Shown here: piece by piece, positions 7,747-16,245 of the stretch
How positions within the stretch are numbered: the first letter of the stretch is position 1
How the letters are laid out: every line of letters starts with the position of its first letter
Source: Paenibacillus faecis
GTDB taxonomy: Bacteria > Bacillota > Bacilli > Paenibacillales > Paenibacillaceae
Reading direction: 5' to 3'
NCBI RefSeq assembly: GCF_008084145.1
Contig: NZ_VSDO01000001.1
Span: forward strand, 1,688,840-1,752,839
Length of the DNA: 64,000 nucleotides
Program-made: the position numbers and the translations under genes
The notes under the pieces: model-generated
Database searches by the model: none
What the model was told of the DNA's origin: nothing
The model's input: the letters and a program-made list of their open reading frames with translations, nothing else

Positions 7747-8714
7747 CAGTCCGCACTCCTTTCCGCCGCTTGCGTTCTTTGCGAAATCCCCGGCATGTCG
7801 ACGACCGCGGATTCGAAGCTTCGCCGAAGGTCATTCCGCTGCCGGAGCCGGCGGACGAGCTTGGCGACCAGCCCGCGATTCGGCGCGAATACCGCCGATA
7901 CCACGAACAAGGAGGTCGCGGCGAGCACGGTGACCGGCCCGGTCGGCAGGTTCGACAGCGTGCCGCTGATCAGGGTGCCCGTCACCCCCGAGAGCGCCCC
8001 GAACAAGCCGGCCAGGATAACCATGACGCTTAAGGCGTCCGTCCAATAGCGGGCCGCCACCGCAGGGGTGATCAGAAGCGCCGCGACCAGTACCACTCCT
8101 ACGGCCTGGATGCCGACCACGACGGCGATCACGGTCATAAGAAGCAGCAGCTGTTCCAGCAAGCCGACCCGCAATCCCATGCCCCGGGCAAACCCGGGAT
8201 CAAAACTCACCAGCTTAAATTCCTTAAACAGCAGAGTGCATACGGCGACCAGAATCAGGGACACGATGCCGACCAAATAAACGTCGGACAGCATCATGGA
8301 AGCCGCCTGGCCGAACATATACTTATCGAGCCCGCTCTGATTGCCGTTGCCGCTGTGCTGGATTTTCGTCATCATGACCACGCCGATCCCGAAAAACACG
8401 GATAACACGATGCCCAGCGCGGCATCCTGCTTGATCCGGGAATAGCGGGTGATGGCATGGATACCGAAGGTGGCAACCACGCCCGCCACAACGGCTCCGA
8501 TCATAAAGAGCCCGATCGACTTCACGCCGCTGAGCATAAACGCGATGCAGATGCCGGGAAGCGCGGCGTGCGCCAGCGCATCGCCGAGCAAGCTTTGTTT
8601 GCGGAGAAAGGTAAAAGAGCCGATTACCCCGCTTCCAAGCCCCAGCAGCAAGGATCCCATCAGGATCCACTGCATATTGGGATCGGTCAGCCAATTGATC
8701 AAAGTAGCTAGCAT
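7746..8714 (-). CDS. mntC: Metal ABC transporter permease (MntC-like)
   Basis: The 322-residue protein belongs to the ABC-3 permease family and should form a heterodimer with the product of the next gene. The N-terminal block LGSGVIGSFTFLRKQSLLGDALAHAALPGI and the later GVVLVAALLITPAVAARYW are family hallmarks. The C-terminal 40 residues (VRRLRQRNDLRRSFESAVVD onward) extend past the last membrane helix as a charged cytoplasmic tail. The gene begins 5 bases after the ATPase stop, with a ribosome site lying across that stop, and overlaps the next gene by one base. Confidence 0.88.
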   Translation of the reverse strand: MLATLINWLTDPNMQWILMGSLLLGLGSGVIGSFTFLRKQSLLGDALAHAALPGICIAFMLSGVKSIGLFMIGAVVAGVVATFGIHAITRYSRIKQDAALGIVLSVFFGIGVVMMTKIQHSGNGNQSGLDKYMFGQAASMMLSDVYLVGIVSLILVAVCTLLFKEFKLVSFDPGFARGMGLRVGLLEQLLLLMTVIAVVVGIQAVGVVLVAALLITPAVAARYWTDALSVMVILAGLFGALSGVTGTLISGTLSNLPTGPVTVLAATSLFVVSAVFAPNRGLVAKLVRRLRQRNDLRRSFESAVVDMPGISQRTQAAERSAD

Positions 8715-8719
8715 AGGTT

Positions 8720-9478
8720 CTACACCTTCCCTGCCGGTACGGCGGCAAAATCCTGCAGCATGGCGATTCTTCCGCCGTAGGTTTTCTGCAAATAGCCCGG
8801 TGTAAATATGTCGGAGGTCGGCCCCGACGCCACCAGTTCTCCGTTTAGGAGCATCACATGGTCAAAATATTCCTGAACGGTGGACAGATCATGATGCACA
8901 ACCAGCACCGTCTTCCCCTGCTCCTTAAGTTCGTGCAGCAGTTGAATGATCGCCTTCTCCGTCGTCGCGTCCACGCCGGCAAACGGTTCATCCATAAAAT
9001 ACAACTTGGCGTTCTGGGCCAGCGCCCGCGCCAGAAAGACCCGCTGCTGCTGGCCGCCGGACAGCTGGCTGATCTGCCGGCCGGCATAATCCGCCATGCC
9101 GACTTTGGTCAGGCACTCCATGGCCAACTCCCGCTCTTTCGCGCCGGGACGGCGAAACCAGCCCAAATGCCCATAGCGGCCCATCATCACCACATCCAGC
9201 GCGTTCGTCGGAAAGTCCCAGTCCACGGACTCGCGCTGCGGCACATAGCCAACACTCTTGCGCTGCTCGCGGTAAGGCTGACCGAAAATCTTCACTTCGC
9301 CCTCCACCTTGGGAATCAAGCCGAGGACGGCTTTCAGCAGCGTCGATTTTCCCGCTCCGTTCGGCCCCAGTACACCGATCAATTTCCCCGACGGAATTTG
9401 AAACGAAACGGAGCGAAGCACCGGTTTTTTCTGATAGGCGACGGTAAGTTGATCAACTTCAAGAGGATAAGTCATCAT
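8720..9478 (-). CDS. mntB: Metal ABC transporter ATP-binding protein (MntB-like)
   Basis: This cytoplasmic ATPase of 252 residues energises the manganese importer. It contains Walker A GPNGAGKST, the Q-loop region VGYVPQRESVDWDFP that is typical of the zinc/manganese importer branch, signature LSGGQQQR and Walker B LYFMDEPFAGVD, and the switch His in VVHHDL. A longer frame opens at 9508, but AAAGGAGAG lies just before ATGATG at 9478, so that start is chosen. It lies between the binding-protein and permease genes. Confidence 0.92.
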   Translation of the reverse strand: MMTYPLEVDQLTVAYQKKPVLRSVSFQIPSGKLIGVLGPNGAGKSTLLKAVLGLIPKVEGEVKIFGQPYREQRKSVGYVPQRESVDWDFPTNALDVVMMGRYGHLGWFRRPGAKERELAMECLTKVGMADYAGRQISQLSGGQQQRVFLARALAQNAKLYFMDEPFAGVDATTEKAIIQLLHELKEQGKTVLVVHHDLSTVQEYFDHVMLLNGELVASGPTSDIFTPGYLQKTYGGRIAMLQDFAAVPAGKV

Positions 9479-9517
9479 CGCTTGCTCTCCTTTACGCTGG
9501 GCTAACACCCTAACAGT

Positions 9518-10492
9518 CTATTTCAACGCTTCTACAATGGTGTTCACATTATGGCGGACCATCTTGATGTAAGTATCCGCTTCGGATCCGGGTTCACCCA
9601 GCGAGTCGGAATACAGTTCTCCTCCGATCTTGACCTCATGCCCCAATTCCTTGGCACCGGCGATGACCGCCTCCATCGATTTGGTGGGAATGCTGTTCTC
9701 CACGAACACCGCTTTGATTCGGTTCTCCACCAGGAAGTCGCGCAGCTCGCTAACATCCTTTGAGCCATATTCCGCGGCCGTACTGATGCCCTGGAGGCCC
9801 ATGACTTGGATGCCGTAGGCGTCCCCGAAATAACCAAAGGCATCATGAGCGGTGACCAGCACGCGCCCGGCTTCCGGAATTTCGGCGATCCGCGTCCGAA
9901 CCTCGTCGTCCAGTTTCGTCAGTTCCGCGATATAGGCTTCGGCGTTCCGCTTATAAGTATCGGCATGGGCCGGGTCGTATTCCGCCAGCGTGTCGCGAAT
10001 CGTTTCGGTTGCGGCAATCCAATATTTCACATTAAACCAAATATGCGGGTCGTACTGCGTCCCTTGCTCCTTGTCCCCGGCTCTGAGCCGGGAAGGGTCA
10101 ATATTTTTGGAAACGGCGACGGTCGGTTTATGTTTCTCCAGCTTTTCCAGAATCTCCGTCATCTTTCCTTCCAGATGCAGCCCCCCGTAAAAAATCATTT
10201 CCGCATCGTCGAGCTTCTGGATATCTCCCTGGGATGCCTTGTATAAATGCGGATCTACACCGGGTCCCATGAGCCCGTGAACCTCCACTTCATCGCCGCC
10301 GATTACCTGCACGACGTCCGTAATCATACCGATCGTCGCCACGACTTGAATTTTGTCGTCATCGGCCGGCCTCTTCGCCTGATCCGCGCCTCCTTCCACC
10401 TTGGAGCAGGCCGCCAACACGATCAGGGCCAATACGCCCAGCGTCATTTTTGCCCGCTGAAACGGGCTTTTCTTCACTTTAATTTCGTTCAT
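9518..10492 (-). CDS. mntA: Metal-binding lipoprotein of ABC importer (MntA/TroA-like)
   Basis: The 324-residue protein has a lipoprotein signal ending in LAAC (C29), so it should be anchored outside the membrane and capture the metal. The likely ligands follow the TroA pattern: H82 in DPHLY, H150 in DPHIW, H216 in TAHDAF and D296 in ELYSDSLG. The segments GLQGISTAAE and IGGELYSDSLGEPGS are also very TroA-like. There is no His-rich loop as found in zinc-specific ZnuA proteins. Together with the MntR-like site upstream this supports manganese as the substrate. It heads the operon with a good GGGAGGAGAG ribosome site. Confidence 0.9.
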   Translation of the reverse strand: MNEIKVKKSPFQRAKMTLGVLALIVLAACSKVEGGADQAKRPADDDKIQVVATIGMITDVVQVIGGDEVEVHGLMGPGVDPHLYKASQGDIQKLDDAEMIFYGGLHLEGKMTEILEKLEKHKPTVAVSKNIDPSRLRAGDKEQGTQYDPHIWFNVKYWIAATETIRDTLAEYDPAHADTYKRNAEAYIAELTKLDDEVRTRIAEIPEAGRVLVTAHDAFGYFGDAYGIQVMGLQGISTAAEYGSKDVSELRDFLVENRIKAVFVENSIPTKSMEAVIAGAKELGHEVKIGGELYSDSLGEPGSEADTYIKMVRHNVNTIVEALK

Positions 10493-10537
10493 TTGTTCTC
10501 TCCTCCCACAATTTCGGCGTTAACGCCCATTTGTTGT

Positions 10538-10553
10538 ACAAGTAAATACTTGT
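10538..10553. promoter_or_regulatory. Perfect inverted repeat in the mntA leader
   Basis: ACAAGTA and TACTTGT form a perfect 7-bp inverted repeat with a 2-base spacer, 46 bases before mntA and about 37 bases from the MntR-like box. It is not a known MntR, Fur, Zur or PerR consensus. It could be a second operator; its role is unknown. Confidence 0.4.
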
Positions 10554-10589
10554 TTCCCTATATCTTAATTTTTAGTGTCATATAAAAAT

Positions 10590-10605
10590 GTTTCCCTAAG
10601 GCAAA
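10590..10605 (-). promoter_or_regulatory. MntR-like operator upstream of mntA
   Basis: On the minus strand the sequence reads TTTGCCTTAGGGAAAC. This differs by one base from the MntR (DtxR-family) operator remembered from Bacillus subtilis mntA and mntH (TTTGCCTTAAGGAAAC). It lies about 100 bases upstream of the mntA start, in the expected promoter zone. Repression of the importer by manganese-loaded MntR is inferred. Confidence 0.8.
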
Positions 10606-10621
10606 TTTTAAGGGATAAACA

Positions 10622-10655
10622 TACAAAAAAGCAAGAGGAATTTTCCTCTTGCTTT
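10622..10655 (-). terminator. Intrinsic terminator of the penicillin-binding protein gene
   Basis: A 13-bp perfect stem (AAAGCAAGAGGAA with TTCCTCTTGCTTT) has a 2-base nominal loop, opening to about 4 bases, and a run of T residues on the minus strand. It follows the pbp stop by about 35 bases. Confidence 0.85.
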
Positions 10656-10690
10656 GCGGATGCCGTATATTTTGATTTTGGAATAGCGCC

Positions 10691-12730
10691 TTAATCCTGT
10701 TTATTCCCGTTGTTCTGTCCGTTTTGCTGGTTCAAAGATTTCTTAGGTACGCCGTCCAGCCCATACTCCTGATCGTACGCATCGAAGATTTTGCGGGCCA
10801 CGGGAGCCGCGCTCTGCGCCCCGAAGCCGCCTTCCGGGATAATGACGGCCACCGCGAGCTTCGGTTTCTCCCGCGGCGCAAAGGCGATAAATACGCCGTT
10901 ATCCCGAGTAGCCCCGGCCCCCCATTGTTCGGAAGTTCCCGTTTTCCGGGCGAAATCATACGGGAAACCGGAAAACGCGGTTACGTCGGTTCTCATTCCC
11001 TTTAGCACTTCATCCCAGTATTCGTCCTTGAACTTCACTTCGTTGAGTACGGTCGGCTCGAATTTCTTAACGATATTCCCTTGTGCATCCGTAATCTTGG
11101 TGACCAGATGCGGCTGCATCCGCTTCCCGCGGGTGGCCAGCGTCGTCGTGTATTGGGCCAGCTGCATCGCCGTATACCCGCCTTGCTGCCCGAAGGAGGC
11201 GTATACGAGCCGGGCAAGAGCGGTTTCTTTTTTATCGGTATAACTCAGTTTCCCCAGATATTCCTTCGGCAGATCAATGCCCGTAGAAACGCCCAGTCCA
11301 AACTTCTTCATATATCGGTCCCATACATCAATCCCATCGTCGCCATACTTCTTGTATAGCTTCTCGCCGACCATTTTGACCATAAAGGTATTGGAGGACT
11401 TGTAGATGGCCGTTGACGGATACAGAGGACCGTAAGCATGACTGCCCGAGTTGCGTACGCTGGAGGAGTCGTTTCTGCCGAAATAAGCGATCCCCCGGTC
11501 CGTATAAGTCGAACGGGTTGTAAACAGATTTTCATTCAACCCGATTAAAACCGACAGCGGCTTGATCGTGGAACCAAGGAGAACGGCGGAGTCGAAATCA
11601 TGCCCCGAGCGCCCCGAACTGAACGGGGTAATCGTGCCGTTCTGATAGTTCGTCATAATCTTGTTCCATACTTCCGTCGGCATGCTTCCCGATTGCCACA
11701 GATTCGTATCGTAATCCGGCATGCTGGCCATCGCCACCACATTGCCGGTATCCACTTCCATGGCAACCGCATAACCGGTTTTGGCATACGGATGCGTCCG
11801 GCCCGACACGGCATTGCGGTGGACCCAATTGATCTGGTCCATAATCGCCTGCTCGGCGACCATTTGGACCTTCTTGTTGATGGAGGTATGCAGATCATAC
11901 CCTTTGACCGGCGGGGTCACTTCCGGAATTCCGTTCGCCATGTTGCGCGGGTCGATCGGCACGCTCTTATAGCCGTTTTTGCCGCGAAGCTCCGCTTGGT
12001 AGTACATTTCCAGTCCGTCGTAGCCGACAAACTCCTCCGGCGTATATTCAAGTGCCGGATCCTTACCTTGAGCTTCCCGGATGGGATCATAAAACTTAAC
12101 ATCTTCCGTAGAACTGAATTTTTTTAAATACCCAATCGCCTGAACCGCCACCGTATCTTTATCGTAATGACGAATGCTCTCCTCGACGATTTCAATCCCC
12201 GGAAACTGGTTCTTCCGCTCGAGGAAATAAGCCACTTCCTGAGGGGTCAGCCCCATTTTGATCCGGCGGGGACTGAAGCCTCCGTTCTTCTTGTACTCCA
12301 GGTCCATCGCTTTAATGATGTCTTCCTTGGTCATCTTCTCGGCTTTGGGATCGCCGTATTTGTCGAAGACCTCTTTCAGCTTGTCGACCAGAGCCATCGC
12401 TTCGGGGCGGTTCTTCTGACCGCTGCTTAAGCTGTAATTCTTTTGCAAGGTAATATACAACGATTGCACCGGCGTGGAATAAGCCAACTTCTCGCCGCCG
12501 GCCGCATAGATCGTTCCCCGGGTAGGCGGCATAGGCACGTCTTTAATCCGCATGGCCGTTTCCTGCTTGGATAACGTAGGCCCTTCGACAAACTGCAGGA
12601 TCGCCAGGCGAACGATAATGACGGTAAAAATCGCAAACGCGCTGAAGAAAAACAAATTCAAGCGGATATTAAAATGACGCTGCATCGCAGCTTCTTGTTC
12701 GCGCGGATCGTCAGAGTACACACTTTTCAT
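10691..12730 (-). CDS. Class B penicillin-binding protein (PBP2/PbpA-type transpeptidase)
   Basis: This cell-wall D,D-transpeptidase of 679 residues is anchored by one N-terminal helix (about 24-48). A dimerisation/pedestal region follows, then the penicillin-binding domain with the active-site motif STIKP (S387), SSN (in KSSNTFMV) and KTGT near residue 595. The C-terminus is a Gln/Asn-rich tail. Sequence features such as NGYKSVPIDPRN and the EVAYFLE insertion fit the elongation-type PBP2/PbpA/PbpH group rather than the sporulation SpoVD type, but the precise paralogue cannot be fixed. AGAGGGG precedes the ATG. Confidence 0.9.
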   Translation of the reverse strand: MKSVYSDDPREQEAAMQRHFNIRLNLFFFSAFAIFTVIIVRLAILQFVEGPTLSKQETAMRIKDVPMPPTRGTIYAAGGEKLAYSTPVQSLYITLQKNYSLSSGQKNRPEAMALVDKLKEVFDKYGDPKAEKMTKEDIIKAMDLEYKKNGGFSPRRIKMGLTPQEVAYFLERKNQFPGIEIVEESIRHYDKDTVAVQAIGYLKKFSSTEDVKFYDPIREAQGKDPALEYTPEEFVGYDGLEMYYQAELRGKNGYKSVPIDPRNMANGIPEVTPPVKGYDLHTSINKKVQMVAEQAIMDQINWVHRNAVSGRTHPYAKTGYAVAMEVDTGNVVAMASMPDYDTNLWQSGSMPTEVWNKIMTNYQNGTITPFSSGRSGHDFDSAVLLGSTIKPLSVLIGLNENLFTTRSTYTDRGIAYFGRNDSSSVRNSGSHAYGPLYPSTAIYKSSNTFMVKMVGEKLYKKYGDDGIDVWDRYMKKFGLGVSTGIDLPKEYLGKLSYTDKKETALARLVYASFGQQGGYTAMQLAQYTTTLATRGKRMQPHLVTKITDAQGNIVKKFEPTVLNEVKFKDEYWDEVLKGMRTDVTAFSGFPYDFARKTGTSEQWGAGATRDNGVFIAFAPREKPKLAVAVIIPEGGFGAQSAAPVARKIFDAYDQEYGLDGVPKKSLNQQNGQNNGNKQD

Positions 12731-12831
12731 TTCCGTTTCCCCTCTTTACCCCTTTTGATTCTAAAAACTCCGTAACTCTTATATTAACATAACGAAAAAG
12801 GGTATGGTGAAGTTACAGCGTTTCCCAGGTT

Positions 12832-13995
12832 TTAAACCAATTTGTCGGGAATATGCGTCTCCTCAAAAGCGGGCGGATTGAACCAATCCCCGCTGCTCGC
12901 CCAAGTCGCGTCGAGCGGAACCCATTTCTTCTGCTCTTTCAGATACACCTCGTTCCAGGCGTGCGGGCCGTAGCCGCCGCGGCCGTCGTAACCGAGGCCG
13001 GTTACCACTTTGACATCCAGCCCTTGGGAACGGGCCATCACCGCGTACAAGCGGGAATAGTCGATGCATACCCCCCGCTTGGTGTCGAAGGTCATCTGCG
13101 GCGTCTGTTCCCGCCAATGGCCATTGTCCTCATAGTCACGGACCTTGTCATAATCATAAGTCACGCGGGAACCGACCCAATCATACAGAATCCGGGCCTT
13201 CTCTTCATCGCTCCCGGCCTTCTTCGTGATTTCTGCCGCCGCCAGTTCGATATCCTGCGGGATATTGGCGTCGATGACCTCGTACCTCTGCTGAAGAATG
13301 CCGTTCAGTTCCTCTTCGACGCTGCGGGTGAATACGGGCAGTTTCTCTTTGATCAAGTTGCCCGACAGCGGCTCAATAACCGTCCGCGCTCCATGCTGAT
13401 AAACCGGGGAAGCCTGGACGTACCGGCTAAACCCGCTATCCGGGAACAGCGTTACGGCAATAAACAAGACGGCGATCACCATCAAACACCGCGCCAGGCC
13501 TATGACCGCACCGATCCCCGCACCCGCGACACGGCTAAGCAGGGAAGCCGGGCGCTCTCCGCCGAAGATCAGCCGCCCCAAGAACGAACTGTTCTTGCCT
13601 CCCAGCGCAAACGCCGAAGCAAGCCCGAGCACCGTGCGAATCAGCCAGTAGCTGATCATAAACAGCACGGCGAACCGCATAAGCGGAAAATCCCGCACCG
13701 CCGACAGAAGCGTATAATAAACCTGCTCCCACCGGGAGAGTTCCCGTTCGGGAAGCGCGATGCCGGCCAGCCATCTCTGTACGATCGGCGACAGCCAAAC
13801 TGTGAGGGGGATCGAAGCCAGCAAACCGAGCACCGACAGAACGCCGCCGCTGACCAGCGACACCAGTCTGCCCGCGCTGCGCGAAGCCCCTCGAAGCAAA
13901 CCCTGCACAATGGAAAACAGCAGGATGACCAACAACAAGGCGGAAACCAGATTCAAATCGAACAAGCTCTGCAGCCAACTCTCCGTCATCGTCAC
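12832..13995 (-). CDS. Membrane protein with C-terminal transglutaminase-like domain
   Basis: The N-terminal half of this 387-residue protein has about five hydrophobic segments resembling a CvpA-like membrane module. The C-terminal half is a transglutaminase/protease-like fold: KAGSDEEKARILYDWVGSRV, then Cys near residue 309 in RGVCIDYSR, His near 345 in GPHAWNEV and Asp near 361 in PLDATW. These three form the expected catalytic triad. The soluble domain probably faces outside, and cell-wall or sporulation-related crosslinking or cleavage is possible, but the substrate is unknown. It lies 22 bases upstream of a minus-strand neighbour set and directly follows the next small membrane gene, suggesting co-transcription. 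Confidence 0.82.
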   Translation of the reverse strand: MTMTESWLQSLFDLNLVSALLLVILLFSIVQGLLRGASRSAGRLVSLVSGGVLSVLGLLASIPLTVWLSPIVQRWLAGIALPERELSRWEQVYYTLLSAVRDFPLMRFAVLFMISYWLIRTVLGLASAFALGGKNSSFLGRLIFGGERPASLLSRVAGAGIGAVIGLARCLMVIAVLFIAVTLFPDSGFSRYVQASPVYQHGARTVIEPLSGNLIKEKLPVFTRSVEEELNGILQQRYEVIDANIPQDIELAAAEITKKAGSDEEKARILYDWVGSRVTYDYDKVRDYEDNGHWREQTPQMTFDTKRGVCIDYSRLYAVMARSQGLDVKVVTGLGYDGRGGYGPHAWNEVYLKEQKKWVPLDATWASSGDWFNPPAFEETHIPDKLV

Positions 13996-14017
13996 CCTCC
14001 ATTCTCGATGCCTTTAG

Positions 14018-14467
14018 TTAAGGGGTGTTTTGTTTCGCTTGCTGAATAAACGCTTGCAGCGTATCGCTCACTTTCCATTCGCCCAAGGAGACGCCATGGA
14101 ACATCACTTTGACTTTATCTTCCCCCTCTTTACCGCTGACTTCCAGGTTAGGGGTAGTGATCGTGAATGTGCCGTCCGGATTACGCTTCATCTTCGCCTC
14201 GGCCGCTTCCTTCTTCATCATATTCATGGCTTCACTGCGGCTGATGTCCACCGCCTGATCTTTTACCGTGGTGATGGCGTCCCCGATATCCTTCAGCGAA
14301 ATTCCGCTATAAATAATGACAAACGCCGCGATGACTAGCACAAGCGCCCATTTGACAAGCGTCTTCACGAAATTCAGAATCAGGAACAGCACGACCAGCG
14401 CAACGACGATCACCAGCCAATTCTGCTTTAAAAACTCCGTCCATACCTCTAGATTCAAATCGAACAT
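14018..14467 (-). CDS. Small membrane protein of unknown function
   Basis: The 149-residue product has two N-terminal hydrophobic segments (about 17-34 and 36-53), followed by a hydrophilic part. That part contains a helix rich in Met, Lys and Ala (SEAMNMMKKEAAEAKMK) and a short beta-rich stretch (TFTITTPNLEVSGKEG). I do not recognise a named family. Its stop is 22 bases before the transglutaminase-like gene, so the two probably work or are regulated together. Confidence 0.7.
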   Translation of the reverse strand: MFDLNLEVWTEFLKQNWLVIVVALVVLFLILNFVKTLVKWALVLVIAAFVIIYSGISLKDIGDAITTVKDQAVDISRSEAMNMMKKEAAEAKMKRNPDGTFTITTPNLEVSGKEGEDKVKVMFHGVSLGEWKVSDTLQAFIQQAKQNTP

Positions 14468-14568
14468 TACTTATACACTCCTACCATCCGTTTTCGTCAC
14501 AACTTGTTCAACATACATGCACTTTCCCCATTATACATGATGGCCAGGGGCAGTGTCAGCTTAACCCC

Positions 14569-14582
14569 TTTTCCCGGGAAAA
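14569..14582. promoter_or_regulatory. 14-base perfect palindrome upstream of the MFS gene
   Basis: TTTTCCCGGGAAAA is a perfect palindrome 99 bases before the MFS transporter start. A 12-base version (TTTCCCGGGAAA) recurs at 16134-16145. A regulator operator is possible; no named regulator is assigned. Confidence 0.35.
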
Positions 14583-14681
14583 GACGGTGAAATAAAGGAC
14601 ATAAAATCATTCCGGGGTAATAAGTTCGTCCCTTAAAACGTACAAGTAGAGCATAAAGACTTTCCCAGGGGAGGCAAGGCA

Positions 14682-15854
14682 ATGAAGATGGCAGCGTTTT
14701 GGCTTTATTTTTTTATGTTCCTCGCTTTCTTTGACCTTCACGCCCAGTACCCGATCCTGACGCCTTTTGCGCTCTCGATCGGAGCCGCCCCCGCCTTTAT
14801 CGGCTGGATGATGGGCATCTACGCCTTGACGCATCTGCCCGGAAATCTGCTGGCGGGGCAAGGCGTGGACCGGCACGGAAGCAAAGGCTACATGGTTTTC
14901 AGCCTTTTGGGGGCGGGGGCCATCCTGCTGCTGCAGGCGCATGTCACGCAGCCGTGGCAGTTGCTGGTGCTTCGCTCCATCAGCGGCTTCGTCCTCGCCT
15001 TCTTGTCCCCGGCGTGCCTGGCGATGCTCGCTTCCCTCGGCAAAAACGCCGTACAGCAAGGAAAGCTGATGGCCGGCCACGGGGTGATGCATACGCTCGC
15101 CTCTGTCGTTTCGCCCGCGGCCGGAGCGTTTCTTGTCGCCAATACAGGCTACACGCTTACGTTTCAATCGCTGGGCTGGCTTTTAATCGCGACCGGCATC
15201 ATCGCCATTTTTACGATTCACGAGCCCAAGAACGCCCTTTCCGGCGGCTCCGGGCCGGGCCGGGTTTCCCCAGCCGGTGTTCCCGTCAAACTCAATGTCA
15301 TCCCGCTCAGATACTATATTCTTCCGCTGGCGGTAGCCTGTTCGCAAGGAATCCTGTTTTTTGAGCTCCCCTTGCAGGCGGGAGGGACATCCGGCATTTT
15401 GCATACCGGCCTGTATTTCTCCCTCATCAGCCTAGGGGCGCTTGCGACGCTGTCGATGCTCTTCCTGAACCGCTACTCCCCTTACCTCCGGGCGATCGCG
15501 GGTATTTTGGGCATCGCCCTTTCCTTTTTCGCGCTGGCGGCACTGGAATTCATCCCGCTGTCCGTCTCGCTCTTTGCGCTTGGGATGGCTAAAGGGGTAA
15601 CCTTCCCGGCCATCGCTTCCGTCTTTATCGATCTAAGCGGCGGAAAACGGCTCGGGACCGTCTTCTCCCTGCAATCGATCGCGATGTCGATCGGCTCCTT
15701 TATCGGCCCCATCTCGGCCGGGATGATCCATGGCGTCTATTCGCCTTATTTCCTTGCTTTTTTGCTGCTGATGATCGCCCTGTTGTTTGCCCCGCAGCGG
15801 AGACCTACGGAAACGCCCGCATCTCCCGCAAATATCGGCACGCACCACCTGTAA
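14682..15854 (+). CDS. Major facilitator superfamily transporter
   Basis: The 390-residue protein has about twelve membrane segments. The MFS motif A-like loop is seen after helix two (GNLLAGQGVDRHGSKGYMV), and a second gate-like loop appears after helix eight (LSMLFLNRYSPYLRAI). Such proteins exchange small molecules, often as drug or metabolite exporters, using the proton gradient. The ATG follows GGGAGG. It is a single plus-strand gene diverging from the small membrane gene. The substrate is unknown. Confidence 0.85.
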   Translation: MKMAAFWLYFFMFLAFFDLHAQYPILTPFALSIGAAPAFIGWMMGIYALTHLPGNLLAGQGVDRHGSKGYMVFSLLGAGAILLLQAHVTQPWQLLVLRSISGFVLAFLSPACLAMLASLGKNAVQQGKLMAGHGVMHTLASVVSPAAGAFLVANTGYTLTFQSLGWLLIATGIIAIFTIHEPKNALSGGSGPGRVSPAGVPVKLNVIPLRYYILPLAVACSQGILFFELPLQAGGTSGILHTGLYFSLISLGALATLSMLFLNRYSPYLRAIAGILGIALSFFALAALEFIPLSVSLFALGMAKGVTFPAIASVFIDLSGGKRLGTVFSLQSIAMSIGSFIGPISAGMIHGVYSPYFLAFLLLMIALLFAPQRRPTETPASPANIGTHHL

Positions 15855-15898
15855 GCGGCAGCATGGACTTTTTTTCGGCTATAGGCAGCAGTACAGGG

Positions 15899-15924
15899 CA
15901 TAGGGTATCCCCCCACATAGGATA
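15899..15924 (+). promoter_or_regulatory. Candidate mother-cell sporulation promoter(s)
   Basis: Two sequences matching the SigE/SigK -10 pattern CATAnnnTA occur at 15899-15907 and 15916-15924, upstream of a spore-peptide-like gene. A weak SigE-like -35 (GGCTATA) lies 15 bases before the first. Which of the two is used, if either, is not decided by sequence. Confidence 0.4.
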
Positions 15925-15967
15925 TCGTGTAGAAACTACTCAACGACTTCGAAAGCGGGGTGAACCT

Positions 15968-16093
15968 ATGGGTCAAATCGATGCTTGCGGAAAGGGACCG
16001 GCTGTTGGAGGGATATGGACCTCGACCGGAACCATTCTCGTGCTGTATATTTTGCTGGTGATCATCTTGCGCTCTCCCTTTTTTTACTGCTAA
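15968..16093 (+). CDS. Small hydrophobic peptide, YjcZ-like sporulation family
   Basis: The 41-residue product ends in a single membrane segment (TSTGTILVLYILLVIILRS), preceded by a short Gly-rich head. This layout matches the YjcZ-type small spore peptides of bacilli. An upstream in-frame ATG at 15863 gives a longer frame. The ATG at 15968 is preferred because AAGCGGGGTG precedes it and the shorter form has the family size. A plus-strand terminator follows directly. Two SigE/SigK-like -10 boxes upstream support expression during sporulation (inference). Confidence 0.65.
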   Translation: MGQIDACGKGPAVGGIWTSTGTILVLYILLVIILRSPFFYC

Positions 16094-16105
16094 ACCGCTT
16101 CAACC

Positions 16106-16136
16106 AAGGTCCGCAAAAGGCGGACCTTTACCTTTT
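16106..16136 (+). terminator. Intrinsic terminator after the small spore peptide gene
   Basis: The stem AAGGTCCGC/GCGGACCTT has a 5-base loop and is followed by a T-rich tail. It sits 13 bases after the stop. A second TTTCCCGGGAAA palindrome starts at 16134, overlapping the tail. Confidence 0.8.
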
Positions 16137-16245
16137 CCCGGGAAATATGTCGCAATCTCGTTTTGCATGAAGCCTCCTTCGGGGTATACACTACATATAC
16201 GGAGAAATTTCATCTTGATTGCTATGTGAACATGTTGGAGTGATG

